From assembly GCA_015478575.1 (NCBI GenBank), contig JADMIN010000013.1, positions 1 to 15,693 on the forward strand: a DNA stretch of 15,693 nucleotides. The letters run 5' to 3'. The notes beneath the pieces are model-generated. The model saw only the letters and a program-made list of their open reading frames with translations, was not told where the DNA came from and made no database searches. The DNA comes from Ktedonobacterales bacterium. Lineage in GTDB: Bacteria; Chloroflexota; Ktedonobacteria; Ktedonobacterales; JADMIN01. Below are positions 5,652 through 12,969 of this stretch, piece by piece (position 1 is the stretch's first letter; each line of letters opens with the position of its first letter). Both the position numbers and the translations under genes were made by a program.

Positions 5652-8600
5652 ATGGATCTTGGCATCGTCAAGCCAGTCAGCATCGTCGAGCAGATGACTG
5701 GCGCCTATCTGGACTATTCGATGAGCGTCATCGTCAGCCGGGCATTGCCCGATGTGCGCGATGGCCTCAAACCCGTCCATCGGCGCGTGCTCTACGCCAT
5801 GGAGCAGATGGGTCTCCAATCGAATAAATCATTCCGTAAGTGCGCCGGTATCGTCGGCGAGGTCCTCAAAGAATATCACCCCCATGGCGATGTCGCTGTC
5901 TATGATACGCTCGTGCGCCTTGCCCAGCCCTGGAATATGCGCTACCAACTGGTCTTGGGGCAAGGAAATTTTGGCTGCTTTACCGGCGATACAAAGATTT
6001 CGCTCTTTGATGACACCGACAAGAGTTTTGCCGAGCTTGCGCACCTGCCGCCGGATGAAGTATTCCCTGTCTACTCGGTGAATGCGCAGGGGCGCATTGT
6101 CGTGGGCGAGGGGCGCAATGCGCGTGTCACACGGCGCGACGCCGAGTTGGTCGAGGTCACGCTTGATAGCGGTCAGACCATTCGCTGCACCCCCGACCAT
6201 CGCTTCATGCTGCGCGATGGCTCATATAAAGAAGCGCGGGCGCTCACGCCGAGCGATAGCCTCATGCCGGGCTATTGCGATATAGCCCCCGTCCGTGAGG
6301 GGATGAATAGCTACATTCGCGTGATGCGGCCGGCGACTGGCGAGTATGAGTTCGCGCATCATCTCGCGGCGAACCCGCGGCTCATGACGGAACTCGCGCA
6401 GCGATCAGCGCAAGCACCACGCACCAAGTGGAGCGATGGAGGAGCACATCAGCGCCAGGTGATGCGCCAAAAGGTCGCGGGATACGTTTCTGGGCTGCTG
6501 GTTGATCTAGCGGACGCGCACCTGACGCCAGAGCTATACGACGCTCATCGCCATAGCAACTGGATTCCACGGTGGGCGAAGGCTTCCCAGTACTTCGAGA
6601 GCGTTGATGGGCCTGTGGAAGTCGCCACTCATTACAATCACCGTGTCGTGTCGGTTCGGTGGCTCACTGAGCGCGAGGATGTGTACGACATCACAGTAGA
6701 TGAGCACCATAACTTCTTGCTCGCTGGTGGTGTCTTCGTCCACAATTCGATTGACGATGACCCGGCGGCGGCGATGCGCTACACCGAGGCCAAGATGTCG
6801 GCCATCGCGGCGGAGTTGCTGGCCGACATTGACCGCGACACGGTAGATTTCAAGGACAACTACGACGGCCATAGCAAAGAGCCGACCGTACTGCCCGCGC
6901 GGCTGCCCAACCTGTTGCTCAATGGCGCGGCGGGCATCGCCGTAGGCATGGCGACGAACATTCCCCCACATAACCTGCGCGAGGTCTGTGATGGCATCAC
7001 CTACCTGATTGATCACCCCGACGCGACCGGCGAGGACGTGAGCCGCATCATCCGCGGGCCAGACTTCCCCACCGGCGGCATCATCCAGGGGCGCGAAGGC
7101 ATCCGCAGCGCCTATAGCACTGGGCGTGGGCGCATCATCATCCGCGCCAAGGCGCACACCGAGGATACCGAGCGCGGCAAGGTCAGCATCATCGTCACCG
7201 AGTTGCCCTACCAGGTCAACAAGGCCGACCTGGTCAAGAAGATCAGTGAGCTGGCCCGCGACAAGAAGATTGACGGCATCACTGACGTGCGCGATGAGTC
7301 AGATCGCCAGGGCATCCGCGTGGTGATCGAGTTGCGCCGCGACGCGCGCCACATTAGCGTGCTCAACCAACTCTTCAAGTACACCACGATGCAGACGACC
7401 TTCGGCGCCAACGTGCTGGCGCTGGTGGATGGTCAGCCGCGCGTGCTGACGCTCAAGGCGATCTTGCAGCACTACATCACCTATCGCGAATCGGTCATCA
7501 GCCGGCGGACGCGCCATGACCTGGCCAAAGCCGAGGCGCGCCAGCACATCCTCGAAGGCCTGACCACCGCGCTCGACAATCTGGACGCGGTGATCGAGAC
7601 CATCCGCCGGTCACAGAACCGCGAGACCGCTTCCACCAACCTGCGGACGCGCTTCAAACTCACTGAGGAACAGGCCAAGGCCATCCTCGACATGCAGCTT
7701 GGCCGCTTGGCCGCGCTGGAGCGGCGCCGCATCACTGATGAACTGGCCGAGGTGGCGACAAGCATCGCGCATCTGCGCAAGATTCTCGCGGATGTCGGCG
7801 AGGTACGGGCGCTCATCAAGCAGGACCTGGCCGAGTTGAAGGAGAAATATGGCGACCCACGGCGCACGGAGATCGTGGATACTGAGGCCTCCGACTTCAC
7901 CGAGGAGGACCTCATTCCCAATGATGAAGTCGTCGTGACCCTCACGCAAAAAGGCTACATCAAGCGTATCGGCACGGGAGCCTATCGCGCGCAGCGCCGT
8001 GGCGGCAAAGGCTCGCGCGGCATGACGACGCACGAAGATGACGCGGTGGCGCATCTGCTCTGCACGCGCGCACATGACTCGCTGCTCTTCTTCACCAACA
8101 AGGGGCGCGTCTTCCAGCTCAAGGCCTATGCGTTGCCGGACGTGGGGCGCGCGGCCAAGGGCGACCACATCCGCAACCTGATCGGCATCGAGCAGCAAGA
8201 GACGGTCACGGCGCTGGTCGCGGTGCCGAAGTTCGTCGCGCGCGACTTCATGGTGATGGCGACGCGGCGCGGCGAGGTCAAGAAGACCAGTTTGGATGAA
8301 TTCGCGGTGGTGCGCAGCCTGGGCCTGATCGCGATGGACCTGGAGCCGGGGGACGAGTTGATCGGCGCGCGGCTGGTCCGTGCGGACGATCACGTGCTGC
8401 TCATCACCGAGCGCGGGCAAGCGATTCGCTTCGCGGTGCAGGAGCTGCGCGCGGCCTCGCGTACCAGCGGTGGTGTGCGCGGCATCCGGCTAGATGAGCA
8501 GGACCGCCTAATGGCGCTCTGCGTCGCCATTCCCGGCTCGGAACTGCTCGTGGTGACGGCGAACGGCTATGGCAAGCGCACTCCCATAGACGAGTACCCG

Positions 8601-8906
8601 GCGCACGGGCGCGGCGGCGGCGGTATCATCACCGCGCGACTGACCGACAAGACTGGCTCGCTCGCGGCGGCGCGCATCCTGACGGAAGAGGACCGTGATC
8701 TGATGATCATCTCGGCGGATGGCACGGCGATCCGCACGGACTGGCACAGCGTGGCGCAGAGCGGGCGCCCGACGCAGGGCGTGCGCCTGATCAACGTCAC
8801 CCGCGGCGACCACGTGGTGGCCATTACCACGATGGCGGGCGACGAGGACGAGGCCAGCGCCGATGTCGCCTTCGAGGGCGATGACGAGGAGGGCGACGAG
8901 GCGTAG
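5652..8906 (+). CDS. gyrA: DNA gyrase subunit A precursor containing an intein
   Basis: The precursor is 1084 aa; removal of the 257-aa intein leaves 827 aa, normal for GyrA. GyrA is the DNA breakage-reunion subunit of gyrase, which introduces negative supercoils with GyrB. N-extein residues 1-108 run to the motif GQGNFG; the C-extein resumes at S366 with [16 protein letters not shown]. The catalytic tyrosine is Y377 (Y120 in the mature protein). The GyrA box QRRGGKG is at 781-787 (mature 524-530) and precedes the beta-pinwheel repeats, which identifies gyrase rather than topoisomerase IV. The tail is very acidic. The ATG at 5652 has GGGAGG at 5635-5640 with an 11-nt spacer and begins in the usual GyrA N-terminal context. 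gyrB is not adjacent. The N-extein is less GC-rich at third codon positions than the C-extein. Confidence 0.98.
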   Translation: MDLGIVKPVSIVEQMTGAYLDYSMSVIVSRALPDVRDGLKPVHRRVLYAMEQMGLQSNKSFRKCAGIVGEVLKEYHPHGDVAVYDTLVRLAQPWNMRYQLVLGQGNFGCFTGDTKISLFDDTDKSFAELAHLPPDEVFPVYSVNAQGRIVVGEGRNARVTRRDAELVEVTLDSGQTIRCTPDHRFMLRDGSYKEARALTPSDSLMPGYCDIAPVREGMNSYIRVMRPATGEYEFAHHLAANPRLMTELAQRSAQAPRTKWSDGGAHQRQVMRQKVAGYVSGLLVDLADAHLTPELYDAHRHSNWIPRWAKASQYFESVDGPVEVATHYNHRVVSVRWLTEREDVYDITVDEHHNFLLAGGVFVHNSIDDDPAAAMRYTEAKMSAIAAELLADIDRDTVDFKDNYDGHSKEPTVLPARLPNLLLNGAAGIAVGMATNIPPHNLREVCDGITYLIDHPDATGEDVSRIIRGPDFPTGGIIQGREGIRSAYSTGRGRIIIRAKAHTEDTERGKVSIIVTELPYQVNKADLVKKISELARDKKIDGITDVRDESDRQGIRVVIELRRDARHISVLNQLFKYTTMQTTFGANVLALVDGQPRVLTLKAILQHYITYRESVISRRTRHDLAKAEARQHILEGLTTALDNLDAVIETIRRSQNRETASTNLRTRFKLTEEQAKAILDMQLGRLAALERRRITDELAEVATSIAHLRKILADVGEVRALIKQDLAELKEKYGDPRRTEIVDTEASDFTEEDLIPNDEVVVTLTQKGYIKRIGTGAYRAQRRGGKGSRGMTTHEDDAVAHLLCTRAHDSLLFFTNKGRVFQLKAYALPDVGRAAKGDHIRNLIGIEQQETVTALVAVPKFVARDFMVMATRRGEVKKTSLDEFAVVRSLGLIAMDLEPGDELIGARLVRADDHVLLITERGQAIRFAVQELRAASRTSGGVRGIRLDEQDRLMALCVAIPGSELLVVTANGYGKRTPIDEYPAHGRGGGGIITARLTDKTGSLAAARILTEEDRDLMIISADGTAIRTDWHSVAQSGRPTQGVRLINVTRGDHVVAITTMAGDEDEASADVAFEGDDEEGDEA
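5976..6746 (+). mobile_element. GyrA intein (257 aa) with apparently degraded HNH-type endonuclease region
   Basis: The in-frame insertion splits GQGNFG from SIDDDP. Splicing residues are intact: Cys1 (precursor C109, motif [10 protein letters not shown]), block B with T72-P-D-H75, block F HHNF, and block G ending VFVHN with His256-Asn257 followed by Ser+1 (S366). Protein splicing is therefore expected. About 160 residues separate blocks B and F, more than in a mini-intein. They carry segments resembling HNH-containing inteins ([11 protein letters not shown]; a Tyr-rich strand before EFAHHLA near 230-239; [10 protein letters not shown] near 291), but no HH(K/R)D-N-H core is visible where expected. 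The endonuclease is probably inactive, an inference from the missing core. Third codon positions are more A/T-rich than in the following C-extein. Confidence 0.95.
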
Positions 8907-8940
8907 CATAGGCAGCCGTCGGCGCGTGGCCGCGGAGTCT

Positions 8941-8964
8941 CCTCACGTTCCAGCGAGCGTGGGG
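8941..8964. terminator. Hairpin between convergent gyrA and the membrane-protein gene
   Basis: CCTCACG (8941-8947) pairs with CGTGGGG (8958-8964), with one T-G pair and a 10-nt loop. It lies in the 91-bp gap between the two convergent stop codons. There is no T-run on either side, so it may be a factor-assisted or weak bidirectional terminator. Confidence 0.3.
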
Positions 8965-8997
8965 CTTCCACCGCCACCGCCGAGCGGATGCCATTCG

Positions 8998-9774
8998 CTA
9001 CTTCACGAGAGGTGCGGGGAACCCAAGCTGTGTCGCCAGATTTCTGACGTGCGCGCGTGTGCGATCGCGCTGCCGCGCGCGCACGTAGTAGACGACGAAC
9101 ACGAGCAGCGCCGCCACAAACACCGGGACATCCACGACGAAGCCACGGATGACCACTGGGCCAAGGGAGAGATGCACCTGAAGCAAACCGTCGAAGCCGT
9201 GCGTGTAATAGAAGAGCAACTCGGTCGCGGCGCCGAGCGAGAAACTGCCCATCAGGGCGATGATCGAGCCAGTGAAGAAGGTCGTGCCACTGGATCGCTT
9301 GCCCATCACTGGCAGCGTATCGAGCCGCCAACGGATGAGTGAGCCAAGCTGGGGCATCTGCTCGCGCAACTGCTGGATGTAGAACTCCTTGATGATATCC
9401 ATCGTGATCAGGGCATCGTGGTATTTCTCCGTCAGGTTGATGAGCCGTGCGAAGAAGCCGAAGCTCAAGGCAAAGGCGAGCACCAGCCCCACGATGACCG
9501 CCAACAGCGGCCCAATCACGTTCGCGGCGAAGGCCGCGCTGACCGAGACCCCCATACCGGTGACGATGACGCCAGTGAGAAGTAGGTAGAGATTGAGCAG
9601 ATCCGTGCGGCCTTGATTGGCCTGAAAAGCCATCGCGCTCGCATGCCCAAACTCTGACATGAGCAGGCTCTCTCCTTTGAGGTAGGTGCTGCCGGTCTCC
9701 TGTGACGCCGTGGCCGTGAGCGTCTGGAAGGTCGCCAGATCGAGATGTGGAAACGGTGGATTCGTTGGATTCAT
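8998..9774 (-). CDS. Unassigned four-helix membrane protein
   Basis: The product is 258 aa and I do not recognise the family. A polar N-terminus (1-58) is followed by helices about 59-83 and 86-110, a cytosol-sized helical segment (111-160) containing EKYHDALITMDIIKEFYIQQ, then helices about 164-190 and 206-232, and a basic tail rich in Arg. The two-plus-two helix layout with a central amphipathic helix suggests an oligomeric membrane protein. The ATG at 9774 has a strong GAGGAG 8-10 nt upstream. Transcription likely starts from a near-consensus promoter at 9894-9922, leaving a leader of about 112 nt with a hairpin. It is convergent with gyrA and has no operon partner. No enzymatic motif was found. 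Confidence 0.85.
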   Translation of the reverse strand: MNPTNPPFPHLDLATFQTLTATASQETGSTYLKGESLLMSEFGHASAMAFQANQGRTDLLNLYLLLTGVIVTGMGVSVSAAFAANVIGPLLAVIVGLVLAFALSFGFFARLINLTEKYHDALITMDIIKEFYIQQLREQMPQLGSLIRWRLDTLPVMGKRSSGTTFFTGSIIALMGSFSLGAATELLFYYTHGFDGLLQVHLSLGPVVIRGFVVDVPVFVAALLVFVVYYVRARQRDRTRAHVRNLATQLGFPAPLVK

Positions 9775-9812
9775 GTCTCTCTCCTCCTCTTCCCCTTACG
9801 CCCATGCGAAGA

Positions 9813-9830
9813 GCCGACACAGCAGTCGGC
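9813..9830 (-). other. Leader hairpin of the four-helix membrane protein gene
   Basis: GCCGAC (9813-9818) and GTCGGC (9825-9830) form a perfect 6-bp stem with a 6-nt loop, about midway between the predicted transcription start and the start codon. No T-run follows in the direction of transcription. Confidence 0.4.
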
Positions 9831-9893
9831 GCGACAATCGAGCGGAACACCCGTTGTCAGGGAGCATGGCCGTTCTCCTTCTCGGATGCGGCA

Positions 9894-9922
9894 AGCATAC
9901 ATGATCACAGGCGTGCTGTCAA
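9894..9922 (-). promoter_or_regulatory. Near-consensus sigma70-type promoter for the four-helix membrane protein
   Basis: On the minus strand TTGACA (9922 to 9917, perfect) is followed after exactly 17 bp by TATGCT (9899 to 9894; 4 of 6). Predicted start is near 9887. This is the best two-element promoter in the window. Confidence 0.65.
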
Positions 9923-10054
9923 TGTGTCCGGCTGATTCTACGTAGTCGCGTCTACCGACCTCGTCTACGCAAGAGGACGTATCTCACCGCACGCTCAGCC
10001 GCGCGGTGGAGGCGTGCCACACGGTGGGCGCTGAAGCCAGGCGAGCGCGCGATT

Positions 10055-10600
10055 TCAGGCGCGGGTGGAGCCACTCGCGCCGGAGCCACTCGCGCCGGAG
10101 TCACTCGCGCCGGAGCCACTCGCGCCGGAGTTGTCAGCCTGGCCTTCGGTCAGCGCGCGGGCGGCGGCGTCGCTGGCGGTCTGGATAGTGGCATGGATGT
10201 GGGCGATTTCCGCCTCGATGGCGGCGAGATCGCCTGACATGGGCGCCTCGGTGGATGGAGGGGCGAGCAGTTCAGCACGGCGCGCCTCCAACTCGGCTAG
10301 GCGCGCGTGGGCGTCGGCCACGCCACGGGTGACGAGCAGCGCCTCCAGTTCGCTCTGGGCGCGCCGCCGCAGCATGTCGAGGTGGCGCAGCGTCATCTCC
10401 TGTTGGTCGGCGTGCTCCTCCACCTCCGCGAGGGCCGAGAGCGCGCTGGCCACGCTAGCATTCGAGCGCACCGCGAAATCTACCATGCGGGTGAGCTGGC
10501 CGCGCAACTGCTCGCGTGCCTCCTGAGCCTGCTGCCGGCGCGCGTTGATCTCCACGAGCAGCAAGCGGAGCACCGCTACCCGGCGATCTATCTCCCGCAT
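10055..10600 (-). CDS. Coiled-coil protein with Gly/Ala/Ser repeat tail
   Basis: The product is 181 aa, almost entirely helical and charged; residues 1-150 are strongly coiled-coil-like (for example RRQQAQEAREQLRGQL and LAELEARRAELL) with a short Pro-containing break near 114-121. The C-terminal 30 residues are a low-complexity GASGS/GASDS repeat encoded by a 15-bp tandem repeat. There is no signal peptide or membrane helix. ATG at 10600 is preferred over the adjacent in-frame GTG at 10603 because GAGGGGG then sits at a workable distance. It is divergent from the Dabb gene across about 100 bp. Function is unknown; a structural or scaffold role would be a guess. Confidence 0.75.
   Translation of the reverse strand: MREIDRRVAVLRLLLVEINARRQQAQEAREQLRGQLTRMVDFAVRSNASVASALSALAEVEEHADQQEMTLRHLDMLRRRAQSELEALLVTRGVADAHARLAELEARRAELLAPPSTEAPMSGDLAAIEAEIAHIHATIQTASDAAARALTEGQADNSGASGSGASDSGASGSGASGSTRA
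10067..10126. repeat. 15-bp tandem repeat, four copies, inside the coiled-coil gene
   Basis: The unit GGAGCCACTCGCGCC is repeated at 10067, 10082, 10097 (one base changed to GGAGTC) and 10112. In the minus-strand reading each copy encodes GASGS or GASDS. The frame is preserved. Confidence 0.95.
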
Positions 10601-10701
10601 CACGCTCCCCCTCTTTGTGTTGCTGAGAGAGGCCCCCCCGCACTATCATCTTCTGTGGGTATTGTATTGCACTTGTCACAGCGGAAGGCAGCGCATTCTC
10701 T

Positions 10702-11004
10702 ATGATTCGCCATGAGATCATCTTGCGCATCCGACCCGAAGTCAACCGGGAAGTCATCGAGAGCACCATGCAAGAGGTGCGTCACCTGCTCAGGAATATT
10801 CCCGGTGTAGAGCGCGTGCGCAGCGGCATCAACAATGCGCCCGCCTATCGCCATGCGCTGGTCGCCGTGGACCTCTCCGACGAGCTTGCCTTGCACCGCT
10901 TTGGCCGCCACCCCCAGCATGCCCGCGCGGTTCGCCTCGTCAGTCGCATGGCCGAATCCTCCGCGGTAGGCAGCTATCTCATCAGCTCAGAGCGACGCGG
11001 CTAG
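10702..11004 (+). CDS. Dabb-domain (stress-responsive alpha/beta-barrel) protein
   Basis: The product is 100 aa and consists of one Dabb domain: an N-terminal strand RHEIILRIRPEV, a helix to about residue 31, the hallmark IPGVERVRSGINN (33-45), a strand ALVAVDLSD, then a helix ending in HPQHARAVRLV, matching the family's conserved P-x-H region. Dabb proteins form dimeric ferredoxin-like barrels; some act in polyketide cyclisation and others are uncharacterised stress proteins. Here the activity is unknown. The ATG at 10702 has GGAAGG (10683-10688), a long 13-nt spacing. No strong promoter was found in the 101 bp shared with the divergent coiled-coil gene. Confidence 0.85.
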   Translation: MIRHEIILRIRPEVNREVIESTMQEVRHLLRNIPGVERVRSGINNAPAYRHALVAVDLSDELALHRFGRHPQHARAVRLVSRMAESSAVGSYLISSERRG

Positions 11005-11011
11005 GGGCCGC

Positions 11012-11040
11012 TCCCGGCCCCGCGGCGAGCGGGGCCGGGA
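11012..11040. terminator. Strong 12-bp hairpin after the Dabb gene
   Basis: TCCCGGCCCCGC (11012-11023) and its exact complement (11029-11040) flank loop GGCGA, only 8 bp past the Dabb stop codon and between two convergent genes. Position and stability fit a terminator working in both directions, though neither side has a T-run. Confidence 0.6.
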
Positions 11041-11055
11041 TGAGACGCCATACGA

Positions 11056-11107
11056 TCACGACCCATCCTCACGACCCATCCTCACGACCCATCCTCACGA
11101 CCCATCC
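11056..11107. repeat. 13-bp tandem repeat, four exact copies, intergenic
   Basis: The unit TCACGACCCATCC repeats exactly at 11056, 11069, 11082 and 11095, then decays 9 bp before the recF stop codon. The length is not a multiple of three. Confidence 0.95.
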
Positions 11108-11116
11108 TCACGCCCG

Positions 11117-12436
11117 CTATCCCGCCTCCGCCGCGATCCTCCCCCCACGCACCCGATACATCCGCGCGCGTGCTCGTGCCTCTTCTGGCAGATCCGTCGC
11201 GTCCGTGATCGTCAGCAGCACTTGCTCCAGATCGCGCACCGCCGCCAGCAGGTCTGCCCGGCGGCGGGCATCCAGCTCGCTCAAGACATCGTCCAGCAGC
11301 AGGATGGGCTGGTCGCCCGTCTCCGACTCGATATAGGCCAACTCGGCCAGCTTGAGCGCGAGCGCGACCGAACGTTGCTGGCCGCGTGAGCCATAGGTCG
11401 CCAGATCAACATCGCCCGCGAGAAAGGCCAGCTCATCGCGGTGGGGACCGAGCACGTTGGCACCCTGGGCGATCTCGCGCTGCCGCAGGTGCGCCAGCCG
11501 TTCCACCAGATCCGCGACGACCACGGCCTCATCTCCGACGAGCGGCCCTGTATATGATGGGCGGTAGATCAGCCGTAGCGGGCCTTCACGCGCGGGGGCG
11601 GCCTCTGTGCCGATCGCGTGTGCGGCATCCTCGGTTGGGGCGCCTGCCTCCTCCGTGTCCGCCTCCTCCGTGTCCGCCTCCTCCGTGTCTGTCTCCTCCT
11701 CGCCAGCGAGCGCGGTGTAGAGGCGGGCGGCAGGCTCCTGCGCGCGGGCGATGAAGCTGGCGCGCGCGCGCATGATGGGCACGGCCAAGCGCGCGAGTTG
11801 GTCATCCCAATAGGCGAGCGCGTGGGCATCCTCCTCACGCTCGCGGATGCGTCGGAGCAGGGCGGCACGTTGGGTCAGCACGCGGTGATACTGGCTGAGG
11901 GCACGGCAATAGGGAGGATGGACCTGACAGAGGGTCATGTCGAGAAAGCGACGCCGCTCAGTGGGTGGCCCGATGACGAGATCGAGGTGGGTGGGGGCGA
12001 AGATCACAACCGTGACCTGGCCCAGCAGGTCTATCGCGCGGCGCGGCGTGCCGTTGACACGGACGCGCTTGCGGAAGAGCGCGGCGGGGAGCGCCGGAGC
12101 GGCGGGGAGCGCCGGAGCGGCGGGGAGCGGGAGCGCCGGGGCGCCTGTGCCTGGCGGACTGGTATCGGTGATGACGACCTCGACATCCAGGCTCTCACCA
12201 CGGCGGGCCACGGCCACCTCCACCCGCGCGAAGTGGCCAGGGGCGCTCCAGCGCACCACTTCACGCTCGCTGGTGGTGCGGAAGGACCGGCTGGTGGCGG
12301 CGATACTGACGGCCTCTAGCACGTTGGATTTGCCCTGGGCATTGCGCCCCCGGAAGACCAGCAGCCCACCAGGCAGTGCCAGATCCAGTTCGCGGTAGTT
12401 GCGGAAGTCGGTCAGACGCAGCCGCTCGATTCGCAT
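11117..12436 (-). CDS. recF: DNA replication and repair protein RecF
   Basis: The product is 439 aa. RecF is an SMC-like ATPase that, with RecO and RecR, loads RecA at single-strand gaps. The start MRIERLRLTDFRNY is the typical RecF N-terminus. Walker A GRNAQGKS is at 30-37, the signature YGSRGQQRS at 348-356, and Walker B with D-loop ILLLDDVLSELD at 378-389; GPHRDEL is at 330-336. It is longer than the usual 360-400 aa because of two low-complexity inserts: an Ala/Pro/Leu stretch (99-120) and an acidic DTEEA repeat region (about 246-285). The ATG at 12436 has GAGGAGG about 8 nt upstream; a frame extending to 12511 adds 25 residues foreign to the family. It stands apart from dnaA, dnaN and gyrB. 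Confidence 0.97.
   Translation of the reverse strand: MRIERLRLTDFRNYRELDLALPGGLLVFRGRNAQGKSNVLEAVSIAATSRSFRTTSEREVVRWSAPGHFARVEVAVARRGESLDVEVVITDTSPPGTGAPALPLPAAPALPAAPALPAALFRKRVRVNGTPRRAIDLLGQVTVVIFAPTHLDLVIGPPTERRRFLDMTLCQVHPPYCRALSQYHRVLTQRAALLRRIREREEDAHALAYWDDQLARLAVPIMRARASFIARAQEPAARLYTALAGEEETDTEEADTEEADTEEAGAPTEDAAHAIGTEAAPAREGPLRLIYRPSYTGPLVGDEAVVVADLVERLAHLRQREIAQGANVLGPHRDELAFLAGDVDLATYGSRGQQRSVALALKLAELAYIESETGDQPILLLDDVLSELDARRRADLLAAVRDLEQVLLTITDATDLPEEARARARMYRVRGGRIAAEAG
11646..11690. repeat. 15-bp tandem repeat inside recF
   Basis: The unit GCCTCCTCCGTGTCC occurs at 11646, 11661 and 11676 (last base changed), with a fading fourth copy. Read on the minus strand it encodes DTEEA repeats in an insert between conserved RecF blocks. 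Confidence 0.93.
12091..12126. repeat. 18-bp tandem repeat inside recF
   Basis: The unit GCGCCGGAGCGGCGGGGA occurs exactly twice (12091-12108, 12109-12126) with partial copies on both sides. It encodes an Ala/Pro/Leu low-complexity insert at about residues 99-120 of RecF. Confidence 0.9.
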
Positions 12437-12621
12437 GAGACATCCTCCTCTGGCGGCGTAGATGCGCCGGTCCGCTGGCCCCGCACCGGGGTCGGGGCGT
12501 GCGTCACACACACGTCGTTGGCCCTGATTGTGCTAGCATGAAAGAACTGTCACCGCTATTGCGCACAACACGGACCGAGATGCCGCTTTTCTGAAGAAAC
12601 TGTCATCTCATCCGTGCGCTT

Positions 12622-12655
12622 TGTCATGTGCCTGACACACCCTACAGGATATACT
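12622..12655 (+). promoter_or_regulatory. Palindrome TGTCA-N6-TGACA with downstream TATACT
   Basis: TGTCA (12622-12626) and TGACA (12633-12637) form an inverted repeat with 6-bp spacing, a geometry shared with CRP/FNR-type sites. TATACT (12650-12655) is a good -10, but no -35 lies 17 bp upstream; the palindrome occupies that place. Predicted transcription start near 12662 coincides with the first stem of the RNA candidate. Confidence 0.4.
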
Positions 12656-12662
12656 ACTGAAC

Positions 12663-12829
12663 GTGACCACGGGAAGTGACGCGGAAGTGGTAGGGCGGTT
12701 GCGCGGGTCGGCGGCGAGTGCGGGGATGCGGGGATAGGTGGCGCCGTAACGATTGCGCGACGTGGTCGCACAGCAAAGGCCCTTCGTGGAGGCGAGCAGA
12801 ATGCCCTCTACGGGGGCTTTTTGCTGTGC
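12663..12829 (+). ncRNA. Candidate structured RNA of unknown family
   Basis: A 9-bp stem pairs 12663-12671 (GTGACCACG) with 12761-12769 (CGTGGTCGC; one G-U), with a likely extension CGCG 12680-12683 / 12756-12759. It encloses about 90 nt including GUUGCG/CGUAAC pairing (12698-12703 region with 12745-12750). A long hairpin follows: 12768-12777 with 12820-12829 (10 bp), GCCC with GGGC (12779-12782, 12814-12817), and GTGGAGG with CCTCTAC (12786-12792, 12805-12811). A -10 element precedes it, and a T-run ends it. No coding sequence follows on this strand for nearly 2 kb, so it is more likely a free-standing RNA than a riboswitch. I could not match it to a known family. Confidence 0.4.
12795..12825 (+). 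terminator. Intrinsic terminator hairpin with T-run
   Basis: A stem of GCCCTC (12803-12808) with GGGGGC (12812-12817) and loop TAC is followed directly by TTTTT (12818-12822). Outward pairing of AGCAGAA with TTTTTGCT lengthens the stem. It is the only hairpin plus T-run found in the window and points to transcription on the plus strand. It competes with the longer hairpin 12768-12829. Confidence 0.6.
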
Positions 12830-12969
12830 TCTGCGCGGCGGGCCTTCCCGGCGCACCCTTCCGCGAGCCGTGGCGTTGGGTCGTCCTGCGCTCGCCAGAC
12901 GCCGCATACGACACTACCACAGCCGATCGCGGCATGGTTCCCGGCGCGTCGGCCAGTTCCCGCCGCGGG

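Larger units (their letters stand above)
12437..12969. other. Intergenic region between recF and aroA
   Basis: This 533-base region has no credible gene. The part next to recF (12437-12621) shows no clear promoter, although GTGACA-like and TG-C-TAGCAC elements lie on the minus strand near 12535-12555. The middle holds an operator-like palindrome, a -10 hexamer and the RNA candidate. The stretch 12830-12969 next to the aroA stop shows nothing recognisable. Confidence 0.6.

Noticed and set aside
5976..6746. Group I/II intron or IS insertion in gyrA
   Set aside because: The insert is fully in frame with intein splicing blocks at both ends and has no terminal inverted repeats or target duplication.
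8567..9850. Long minus-strand open frame overlapping the gyrA 3' end and the membrane protein
   Set aside because: It is in a different frame from the 258-aa membrane protein, which has the ribosome binding site, hydrophobic helices and sensible composition; the longer frame is Arg/Ser-rich noise.
11056..11107. CRISPR array
   Set aside because: The repeats are directly abutting 13-mers without spacers and no cas genes are present.
12663..12829. T-box riboswitch
   Set aside because: AGGTGGCGCCG resembles part of the T-box motif and a terminator follows, but there is too little sequence for a Stem I, the motif mismatches consensus, and no aminoacyl-tRNA synthetase or amino-acid gene lies downstream.
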